A stretch of DNA of 64,000 nucleotides from Cydia pomonella (Eukaryota; Arthropoda; Insecta; Lepidoptera; Tortricidae): the NCBI RefSeq assembly GCF_033807575.1, contig NC_084704.1:7401056-7465055 (forward strand), read 5' to 3'. This document shows, in pieces, positions 34,981 through 45,300 of this stretch. The translations under genes and the position numbers were made by a program. The notes under the pieces are model-generated. The model saw nothing but the letters and a program-made list of their open reading frames with translations, ran no database searches and was not told where the DNA came from. How positions within the stretch are numbered: the first letter of the stretch is position 1; every line of letters begins with the position of its first letter.

Positions 34981-36198
34981 GGTGTGTTCTTGACCGCATT
35001 TAGATACTAAAATGTCTTACAACGTTTCCTGAAATCGGTCTGGTTTTTAAGATAATGAATTTTCTGTGGAAATTTGTTTGTGTTATTATTTAGTGAAAAA
35101 TGCCTTTTTAGCTGTGTGACGCTGCCACTATGTGACTTGGTTTAGACATACCTACTGCCCGACTTAAAGTTTTAAAGTAAATTCGCAATTTTTATCTGTA
35201 AATAAAAAATAAACTTTACTTTATCGTTGTAATGTTTTTTTTTACCAAGGTGTAAAAATATTTAATGTAGCACGTGCAGAAAATGTATTTATTTTTTATT
35301 TTTACGGCACCAAACATTTTTTTTGACGAGTTCGGCCAAACCTCAAATTAATTTTTTTGCTCCTTATGACTTCAGGAATGCGTGGTTAAAATCTGTCGGG
35401 TTTAATTAGCCCACGGTGAATAACTAGAATTATTCATAGGACAGAATACTATGTTAAAATTTGTTTTAAACGAATTCATCCTTTAACAAGTTAGAATACA
35501 CTTCACTTACTTTGAACGGCTCTTCGGTACAATTTAATTTTAAATCACATTAATCCTCTAGTCACCGTTCTAATACTAAGTCGTACTAATTGCCTGCAAT
35601 GAAATATAAATCACTGTTAAATGGAACAGAGTTGCTTTTGTTTTATTTTGTTCGATTTTTAAACGAAACCAATTCAGTCCGGTTTTCTAATATTATTCAG
35701 TATCACACTACTCCGCTTGGTAGCCGCTTAAACCATTCTCTACCCTAACATGTACAGTCATTAATTATTTGAGAAAATCGTTGTAGATGTTGTGCAACCT
35801 CTGAAAATATACCGCATTTTGGCACAATAATATTTTTTTATCAGTGAGAACAAGAATTCCAGCGAAGTCCGATGAAAATTCAGAAAAATGAAACACCCTT
35901 AATATATATATACATATACAAGAATTGCTCGTTTAAAGGTATAAGATATTACATGCAGATACTGGCAGTTGTATTTATCAATGTTTCTATGTATTTTTAT
36001 GTACTGTAAATGATCTAATAACTCATTAAGGTGTAATAGGTTTAGCCAGCAGTGTTTGAAAAATTCCAGTGCTTTAAAAAAATCACGAACATAGGACTAA
36101 AAAGGATGGATATAAACTTGTTACAATTTTTTCACAGAAGGTAAAAATATGAAAATTGCTTTTAGAAATGCGAAATTCTATTTTTGATCGAACTCATC

Positions 36199-36546
36199 AA
36201 TAGGGAGTATTACTGCAATATTCTACCGCCAGTGTGCACCACTAGCACCTTTCATAAACCATAGAGTAACTTATACATACTGTGCCTTAAACTGCTTTTT
36301 GACAAGTTTTCACAGATAGTAAAATATGACATTGATGCATCGAGGCGGTTTGTTTACAAAGGGCCTACCTGGAAACGCGAAAATCTAAATTTAGTTATCT
36401 GCCTCTTTATCGCTCGAATATGCAAGAATGATAGAGAGGTTAAATAACGAAATTTCGATTCTCTTGTTTCGCGGTAGACCCTCAGATTGTGATGGATTGT
36501 GGTAGTGGCGCCCCCTATGCAGAGTTTTGCGTAATATTCCCTATTA
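36199..36546 (+). mobile_element. TIR-bearing repeat, copy 1
   Basis: Ends AATAGGGAGTATTACTGCAA and (inverse) TTTTGCGTAATATTCCCTATT. The interior shares with 52311 the blocks GTAACTTATACATACT, GATGCATC.AGGCGGTTTGTT TACA and GCAGAGTTTTG. Confidence 0.65.
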
Positions 36547-36564
36547 CTTTTTTTTGTTAAATCT

Positions 36565-36690
36565 TACAAAAAAATCAAAATCATATCCGCGATGCGTGCC
36601 CGGGACAACCAACTCGCTCACCCTTACGCTCAGTGAGAGTGAGAGAAGAACCTGAACCTACGCAAGCCTGAGTACTACGCAAAGCACGTT
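36565..36690 (-). repeat. Dispersed repeat (CACTGAGCG..GTGCGTGCC family)
   Basis: Reverse complement: GTTCAGGTTCTTCTCTCACT CTCACTGAGCGTAAGGG, then CCCGGGCACGCATCGCGG. It abuts the TIR repeat ending at 36546. Confidence 0.5.
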
Positions 36691-37705
36691 TATGAATTTT
36701 GATTTTGTGTTTTCGGTTAGCACCTACATGTAAGTACGTTCCTATCATCTTTTTCTCTGAATCATTTCTAACTGTACAATGTACAGCGAGCTGCAAAATT
36801 GCGTGAAAACATTATAAAAGAAATTCATTCATATAGTGGGTAAGCACTTGTGGGTAACCTTTATTCGAGGTACATTTTTACGCACGCCTTCTTTAAATCT
36901 ATATGCAAATCGCGTAAATCTATAAACATACAGTTTCCAACTGAAGCAGTACTCCTTAGAGTATCCCGCTGCTTTTATTTACAGTACAACGGGCGTAAAT
37001 AACAATTTTATTTTTGGATTCGCCGTAGTAAAAAGGAAAGGAGGGGAGAAATGGGAGTTGAACGATCCTTGCGTGGGTGAGTACGAAAGTAACGTGGAAA
37101 TAGGTACCTACTGTTTTTTTTCGGAGCCATTTGAAAGCCTCGGCTCGACTAGGTACTTAGGTTTTTAGGTATGAGTACAGAAAAAGAATATTGAATTATT
37201 TAACACAATAGCACATCTTTCCCTTTGTGAACTAGGTACTTAAGGTTTTTGTTGCTATTAACTAGTTACATAAGTGCCCACTATCACACATAAATATTTT
37301 TGTACCGATCCTCTGTTTGTATTTATATGCTCGGCATATTGTCTCGAAATTAAACCATAGATATCAGCTTAATTTGAAGGTCGGTAGCTACAAATATCCT
37401 ATTAGAGCTTATTCTCGTTTTGCTACCTACCTACTAGATATCATTCACCATAATAATATGTAATTGAAATAAGTTAGGTACATCGCACGTGTTGTCATTC
37501 GCTCCAACATTCATCAATGTTGATGATTATACACATACACATTCACTCACACAATGCACATATGATCACAATGTTTCAATGTATGTATATAGGCTTTTTG
37601 GCAAAATTTTATAGACACATCAATGAACTCAGCAGCCATGCAATTTTGCAGATATGGCGGGCAGCCGTACCAATCTTAGTAGTTTTTGAGACCTAAAATG
37701 AACCA

Positions 37706-37800
37706 AGTTATTTATTTATTTAAACATTATTGCACAATACATGAAAGTACAAATGGTGGATTTCATGCCAGAAGGCATTCTCTACCAGTCAACCATGAGC
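37706..37800 (-). mobile_element. LINE 3' tail (GCATTAAGTCCGCC family)
   Basis: Reverse complement: TGACTGGTAGAGAATGCC, then CCACCATTTGTACTT and a TAAATAAATAA tail. Confidence 0.65.
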
Positions 37801-38269
37801 TAATCCCAAACATTGAGTTGGTGCAGGGTCAAACAGAATAAAATTAAAAAGAATCTAATACGAAACCATATTAAATAATACGATTTTAGGGAAGTTATCC
37901 AGTTGATTTGAAAGCTGAATCAAGCGAAGCGTTCAAGTAAGCATATTTCCGGCTGCAACTAGCTCGAACTTGCACACAACTGACTTAAGTACAGGAGCTG
38001 TCTCCATTATAATTAGTATGTTGTCACGTTTTAGAGTTTCTCATTTCTCGCGTGTCTAATAAACGTCTTCTCGAATTATCGAGCATAATCTGTTCATACA
38101 AAGGCATTAAGTGCCACAAACTTATACTAATAATAAAGGTAGGTCACTGTCTCTTATCGGTCACTTTGGTTATATTATATTTCAAAGAGAGATATAAATC
38201 CTATTTTAAATGATTTTTTTTTCTTTCGATTTCGCAATTATTCCGAATTTTCACTTTATCAAAAAAGAC

Positions 38270-38450
38270 ATTTGAAGAGAGATTCGTTTTGGGAGACCTA
38301 TCCATTGACATCCCACACCATAGGCTAGAAGCGAAAAAAAACTTCGTCCCCACTTATCTATTAACAATTACGGAGCAAAGGCTCGGACGGACAGACACGG
38401 ACACGGCGAAACTACAGGGGTTCCTAGTTGACTACGGAACCCTAAAACAG
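38270..38450 (+). repeat. Longer 3' piece of the GGCCAAGTGCGAGT repeat family
   Basis: Contains GACATCCCACACCATAGGCT, a poly-A/CGTCCCCAC section, CGGACGGACAGACACGGACA and GACTACGGAACCCTAAAA. The frame is open here, but it is repeat sequence, not a gene. Confidence 0.55.
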
Positions 38451-38869
38451 TACATTTTGAGCTTAACTGAGAAGTATCAGCTCCCGGTATCCAGCTGTCG
38501 CCTCCAGCTGTCATGTCGTTGCTATTTAATTAGTGCTCTTTGCTCTCAACACTCGCTCCGTGACCATTGCGCTAACGCCTCGAAATTCAGCCAACAGATA
38601 TTTAGTTCCTTCGCGAACTTGATATCACTCAACGCTCACACAATGTGAATGATATCAGATTTCAGAATAGGTTACTTTAATATTACCCTATCAGAGAATA
38701 AAAAAATTGTAAACACATACATACATTTATTTTGGGTTTTGGTAACACGTTGGTAGTAAAAAAGCGTACAGCTTTTCTGGAAGCTAGCCCACCTCACATA
38801 CACATTTTCAGGAAGAATCCATAAAACTTTGGTTTGTGTGTGATCCATATTTGAAGTGTTTCTGTACAG

Positions 38870-38980
38870 AAAATTCCCTTGAGGCTCCTGGATTCAAGTT
38901 CTTCTCTCATTCTCATTGAGCGTAAGCATGAGCGAGACGGCTGTGCATCGCGTTTTTGAATTGTTATTTTAGCAAGTTTT
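38870..38980 (+). repeat. Dispersed repeat (CACTGAGCG..GTGCGTGCC family)
   Basis: TTCAAGTTCTTCTCTCATTC TCATTGAGCGTAAGCATGAG CGAGACGGC, then GTTTTTGAATTGTTATTTTA. Confidence 0.5.
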
Positions 38981-39664
38981 AACAAAAAACAAGTACCTAA
39001 GTAATCGATGAGTTCGTTAAAAACAATTGCGCGGATTTAGAAGGAATTTTCTTATTTTTGATTTTTTTGCTCTTGTGGATTAATTGTTACCTACAAATTT
39101 TCAAAGTGCGTTTTAGACCTATGTTCGATATTTGAATTCGAAAAAAAACACAAAATAAAAGGTATTCAAGAGAGAAAACTAGCGGTTGTAAATTCCATTC
39201 CGATTTGAGTGAACAACAAAATAAACTGAGCTATCTCTGGATAAGACAAGTCTATTACTAGTACTTGCTAGTACATATATGCATATACAGAATAAACGGA
39301 ACGTCAAGTTTATACGGAGCCAATTTCATGTACAAATCTTTGCCGATACGGAAATTGAAGTCATCTTCCGGTTTGACTAGGAATACATAACTTTATGTAA
39401 TAATATTTCACGCTGGTATCCGATAGCAACGATAACGTCAGCCACATTGGATGTACCAGGACAATCGACTATTATGCTGCGGGTGGGGCTCAGCAAAATG
39501 TAACACGTTTCAAGCGTTGGTTTTTGATGTCACCAATATCGCCCGACTAACCCTAGTACTGATAAAATCTATGTATTGTTAAAAAATATATTTTGTTTTA
39601 GAACAGTTAAGTTCATTTTACAAGCTTTTATTTACTAACTTGCAATGTAAATGTATGTTTGAAG

Positions 39665-39915
39665 TACGGGTCAAATCTTAAAAGCAAGTTAAATTTGACC
39701 CATTTCCCGGTTTTCGATGAAGCTAAAAATTTGCAAACATATATCAGTTGGGTGGCAATGCAATATTATGGTACCATCGAGCTGATCTGATAATGGAGAC
39801 AGAAGGTGGCCAAAGACATTTTGTGATAAACAACGCAACCTAATTGTGTTTGGGGTTTTTAGAATTGTCACGATGAGCACGAGTTGCCTGTGGAAAGAAA
39901 AGTATAGTCAACGAT
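39665..39915 (+). repeat. Dispersed repeat (GAGCTGATCTGAT family), continuous copy
   Basis: GGTCAAATCTTAAAAGCAAG, CAATGCAATATTATGGTACC, ATCGAGCTGATCTGATAATG GAGACAGAAGGTGGCC, CAACCTAATTGTGTTTGGGG. Confidence 0.6.
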
Positions 39916-39926
39916 TAAAGCTTGGA

Positions 39927-40499
39927 CCAAAATAGTACATTTCGATGCTAGTGCGGAAAGTATGTCATTACGCCACGAGTACCGAGATATCTAGTGTTAA
40001 TGTTAGTTTCCTTTAAAAGTCGTTATCAACATAAAAACCTACTGTTAATGTAAAAATAATAAATATAAGCATATTTCATATTTTATTACTTACCTCTTCA
40101 TCATTATAACACGTTTATTTTTTAATATTGAATATTGAAAAACCGTTCTTAATAAGTTATCTGAATGGAACGGAATAGCTGCCGAAACGCCTGTCAAAGC
40201 AGAGGCGTTTTTTTCTTACTGCAAGAATGTTTTAAGTTTCTAAAGGCAACATTCGATATCGTTTTCAAACAATTTAAATATACGATACACAAATAATCGT
40301 AAATATAACGATACTTAGGTAATACGAGTAATAGTATAATGTTTTATATTTACAATTGCTTCTGTCTAATTGTTTAGAACATGCATAAAAAAGTACTTGT
40401 TTTTTCTTATTTTTTCGCAACTGTATTAAAAACGTCGTTCGATACACGTGCGTAAATGTCATTCTTTCCGCACTAGCATCGAAATGTACTATTTTTGCC
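39927..40499. mobile_element. TIR element, about 0.57 kb
   Basis: AAATAGTACATTTCGATGCT AGTGCGGAAAG at the left and its perfect inverse CTTTCCGCACTAGCATCGAA ATGTACTATTT at the right; the similarity extends another dozen bases inward. The interior is AT-rich, without a credible ORF. Confidence 0.75.
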
Positions 40500-41160
40500 A
40501 ACAACTTATTATAATTACTAGTAGTACAAATAAGAAATGATCAATTTAATACCTAACCCTTGTTTATCTCATGCGACCTGTGTCTCATGCGATACTAAAT
40601 GGACAGAAGCATGTCAACAAGTCATTCACTCAGTCAAAATGGCGCCCAGCTCAATCAAAGAGCGGAATAGTCAAACAGCGGAGCCGCTCGCTAGCGGCGT
40701 TGACTTTAGCCGCTGTGTCAGAATACGGAATGGGAAAATGCAATCGGTCAAGTTGTCATGTGGTTTGAATGTTTGTCAGTGTTTCGTGATAACTGACAAT
40801 TCGAAAACCTTACTGCAATGATATAAGGTAGGCCTATTTTAAGGTCACATGGGATGTCAGGTTTCAGATGGGATCACTGGCTCTTTGACACATCTGCAAC
40901 ACCAATCACTGTCTGACACGCACAGCCCGCACAGGCAATACTTCAGAAAATTCTAGCGAATATAATTTTAAATTTAGATAGTAAAAATAAATTTTTGTTT
41001 GTAACCGTACCCGGAAACTAGTAGGGGCGTCTCAAAACGACACAACACAAACGTTGGTTAATTTGGAATGCAAAAGCACGTTACCGTTTAGAAGCGAAGA
41101 TTGAAATCGATCCAGGAAAAGATTGTCACACAAGAGAAGATAACTATGTAAAGATAAATA
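40500..41160. other. Noncoding stretch with a GC-richer patch
   Basis: 40610-40720 contains CAAAATGGCGCC and an open frame, but no recognised domain. 41423-42117 holds repeat-like AATTCCGA units near 42170-42290 downstream of UGT gene 1. Confidence 0.4.
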
Positions 41161-41422
41161 TTAAATAAATATTAAGTATAGGACATTATTACACACATTG
41201 ACTAAGTCCCACAGTAAGCTCAATAAGGCTTGTGCTGAGGGTACTTCGACAACGATATATATAATATATAAATATTTATAAATACTTAAATACATAGAAA
41301 ACACCCATGACTCAGGAACAAATATCCATGCTCATCACACGAATAAATGCCCGTACCAGGATTTGAACCCGGAACCATCGGCTTCATAGGCAGAGTCACT
41401 ACCCACTAGGCCAGATCGGTCG
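41161..41422 (-). mobile_element. tRNA-derived SINE, near full length, minus strand
   Basis: The reverse complement shows TGGCCTAGTGG, GGTTCAAATCC and the conserved body ending ATTTATTTAA. It lies downstream of UGT gene 1. Confidence 0.9.
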
Positions 41423-42117
41423 TCAAAAGATAAATGTGATTATTGTAATGGTGAAACTTTTTGCGGCAATGAAAATCTTTTAAAAAAAAGATGCGACATG
41501 AACATTCAATTTGTTAAAAAATACGAACATGTGAATGGTGGCTTTACGAACTGCGTTGCATACTGAAAAAAAGATCATGTCACTAGGTACGCTGAGGCGG
41601 ACATGTGTTTTTTCTTTGTTGATCAACTGAATATTGTGTAATAAATGGTGTAAACATATATTCTTAGTTAAGTTCGAACTAATTGCTAAAAAGGTTACAC
41701 TATTGCAGAAAGTTTTCAAAATAGAAATTCAAATTGTTGTTCCACAAATCGCACCTGGCTCAACCCGCCTTATGTTGCCAAATAAGTTGACCAAAATGAT
41801 CATCTCCACTCCCCTGCCCTTCTGTATGGAACTTTGAAACCAAATATTTAGCATCTCAGCAAATTTTCGTCACAGTTTCCGATTTCGACAGATTCCCAAT
41901 TCTATAGATAGAGGTTTAATATCTGCCTATTTAGATTTTTAGAAATTAAATCTATAGATGAGCATATGCAGAGATAAGAGTAATAAAAAATATTGCTAAA
42001 AGGGACAAAACGCTATGTGTTGTGTGTCACAAGCCTAAGCTTGAGGTTTTAGGAGAGATTTTATTTTGCAAATCGTCCTTGTTTGGTTCGCCGCGTTTTA
42101 CATACAAGTAGGTAGTC

Positions 42118-42123
42118 TTTATT
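42118..42123 (-). terminator. Possible polyadenylation signal of UGT gene 1
   Basis: AATAAA on the minus strand about 240 nt after the TAA at 42365. It is the nearest such hexamer I found. The motif alone is weak evidence in AT-rich DNA. Confidence 0.3.
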
Positions 42124-42364
42124 TATTCTATCTGTCCTTCATTTTCAAATTTTTTATAGTAAGGTGTATTGGGTTAATTCCGAAAAGTTCAGAATGTTGG
42201 GATTGTTGGGTAATTCCAAAAATGAAGTCTAATGGAATTATGGGTGATTATCGGTATTAGCCGACATTTTGAATTAGTCGGAATTATCCGAATATAATGC
42301 AATTCACAATGTTTTTTTGCAGTGTTTACTTAAGATTAGACTCGGAACGAAGTTAATAACCATT

Positions 42365-45300
42365 TTAATGTTTACAGTTACATTTCTGCCTTATCCTTCT
42401 TAAACACCAACGAATACTGAAATAAAGTATTAGGACTATGACAATAATAACAAATAAAATTAATGCAGCTAGATCCAGGTACGCTTTTTGATACGAAGGT
42501 ACCAGGAGTGCAGGGGATCTAAGGTATGTGGCCCCGCGAGTGATGACCACGTGCTCCACCCAGTGCACCAACTCCTTGCCTGGAGATACAAGCCGGTGTC
42601 GGTACGTGCGAGACACTCGTTTCATGTTATCCTGGTACCTGAAAAAGCAGTGAAATGTGAATTAGTGTAATTGGAAATGCAAGTTATCATCCAAAAGAGG
42701 AATTTCCTCCCGCGGACGCTCCGCCTGTGGAATGAGCTCCCTGCCGAGGTTTTCCCGAGGGTATACAGTATGGGGTTCTTCAAAAAAGGAGTGTACAGGT
42801 TTTTAAAGGTTCGGCAACGCGCATGTAACTCCTCCGGAGTTGCAGGCGTTCATACGGTGATTGCTTCCATCAGGCGGGGCGTATGATTGTTTGCCACCGA
42901 CGTGGTTAAAAAAAAACATTTTTCATTCGTAGGGGAAAAAACTCTCCCTAACCTGATCCCAACGACTTCTCAGTAGGGATATTATGGTCGACTTTTTATC
43001 ATTTGTCACGATGCCTGTCACGTTCTAACAAGTATGTAAGTGCGAAAGTGACGCATGGCATGACAGGTGATAAAAATGCGACCATGATACCACTGCTGGA
43101 GTTAAAGGACGGTAGACCTGGGGCCGATTTTTGAATTTCGAGCGCTCGATTTCGTATGGCTTTCTTCAATATATTTCCACTACTAGGCATTTAAATTCCA
43201 CTAAAGGAATTGAAAACGAGTGGTCAATACCACTGGATTCCCAATCTCTACTGCTCGTATTTCCAAAATGTCAATTCGCCGTTTTCCACAATTTTTCGAG
43301 TGACGAAAAATAGGCCCCCTGGGTCGCGTTTTATAAATGGCATGTAACCTATCATCGCTTCCTGTCTTTAAGGGCGACTTTGACCAATCCTGAGTTAGTC
43401 ACTTAAAGCGCCGCTTGCACCATTTTACTAACCCGGGGTTAACCGGTTAAACCTGGAGTTATGTACCATGATTACCAGTACAATTTGACACGGGGTTAAC
43501 GGTTTAACTGCTTAAACCCGGGTAAGTGGGATGGTGCAAGTGGCAAGGGTTACTCCAGGATTAACCGGTTAGTGGCTAACCCTTGATGGCACAAAAAGAA
43601 TCTTCCAGCATAATTAACCAGAACGAGATGGGCAGTCTTTGTCGCCGTGTAACTTATGCTTGGCATACATAGTTCGAAGTGGTATGAAGATAAAATACAC
43701 TTACTTCCAATCCATAAGCATCATTTTCAACGCATCTCTCAATTCTGACGGCAAACCGGGGCCATTTACCAATTTTATGGCGATCCTTTTCTTAACAGCA
43801 GCTGCTGCATTACTATATTGATCACCAGCATGCGGTATCGTTATCATGGGAACCCCGAAATGTATTGCTTCGATGAGAGACAGAAGACCGCCATGGGTAA
43901 TGAAAACTTTAGTATTTGGATGGTCTGAAAATTTTAAATAACCTTTAATTATACAGCTTTGAAAAACACAAACTCGTTAAAATTCGAAACAAGCACTTAC
44001 TCAATATACTAGTCTGAGGAGCCCATTGCATCAAATGTACGTTTTTCGGAAGATTTTCCAAGGGTACATCTAATTTCCATAAAACCGTTTGATTTAAGCT
44101 TCGGAACACTTCTAAAATTTCCCTGCGTATCCCGTCTTCCATGTCCTTTCCCGAGTTGGTGGTTCCGAAGCTAAAGTAAATAACACCTTGCGTTGATGCG
44201 TCCATTATGGATTGTAAATTCTGCGTACAAATGAATAAAAGTGGTGTGGAATAATGTTGACGATGAATACTAAGATAAGATTTAGATGGAAAAGATTTTA
44301 CATCTCTGAAAGTGGGTCGTTGTTATTCTAAAAAGTGTTCAGAAAATTATACGTTTCTGCTCTAGTGCACTGTACTTAAGTACGTTTTTTTAATGATGTG
44401 CAATAAAAAAAACGGTTAAACGTATTCGTTGTACAATTCCATAATATTTTAATCTTAATTTTTAATTGAAAATACCCTCAAGAAATACTAATGAAGTTTA
44501 TACTTAGCTTTGTTTTTTTTAATGCACAGGTATTTTACTTTTCTCGTATTCGAAATGAAAAGTGTTTAACTCGAGTGAAAGACATAATTTCAGTCTCGGG
44601 CTATTGGCGCTCTCACTGCGTTCAAGTGCCAAACTATCTCGACAGAAATTGGGTGCCTTTCATCCCTTGGTTAATAATCTACTATTGTTTATACCGGACT
44701 CACAGTTGACACACCAATAAATTAACTTACCGCATCTAAATCCTCAACCGGCAATTTTATGTGATAACCAGCTATCTCCTTTACACTCGGGGGCACCCTC
44801 CACGGCGTTGCAACAGAAGGATGAGTGTTAACTAACATCATTGAATAGTTGTTCGGAATATCTGCGTATGGCAAGAGATCTCTACCCGTCGTCATGGCAG
44901 CGGATTTAAAGATTGTGTCGTAGATTTCTAATTCAAGAGGATGAATTTTGTGTCTGAAACATATTTAACATACCCATGTTTAATAACAATCCATATCGGA
45001 ACCCATTAAAAGGGAATCATCCCGGCATTTTGTGTCGAGATCTTTAAATGTTGCGTCAAATCGCACCCGGATCGTAAATAGTAAATATCAATATAAATCT
45101 TGATGCGTCTGTCGTGGAACATCAAAATAAACCTTCCTTTCTTTCCTCAAGCTTAAAAGAGAATATTATTCTCGGGAATGTTTCGAATAGATTAACGTTT
45201 GCGCTAACGCCGGCTTAATATTGTACCCTACTTCTGTTTATTCAATGGTCTTTTACCACCTACATTGTTATTCACAACAAACAAACCCAACAATACGAAC

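Larger units (their letters stand above)
32863..35418. mobile_element. DNA element with 28-bp terminal inverted repeats, interrupted by the LINE
   Basis: The left end 32863-32890 begins CACCGTGGGCCAATTAAACC. The right end 35391-35418 is its reverse complement with one mismatch (27 of 28). AATA flanks both sides and could be a 4-bp target duplication. Removing the LINE leaves about 0.5 kb of AT-rich noncoding sequence, mainly 34981-35390, consistent with a non-autonomous TIR element. A partial extra copy of the end motif (TTATTCACCGT) occurs at 32903-32913, next to the LINE junction. I do not recognise a superfamily. Confidence 0.7.

Noticed and set aside
40537..40821. 94-codon ORF with GC-richer start
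   Set aside because: No recognisable domain. The CAAAATGGCG patch might be a first exon, but nothing downstream supports a gene.
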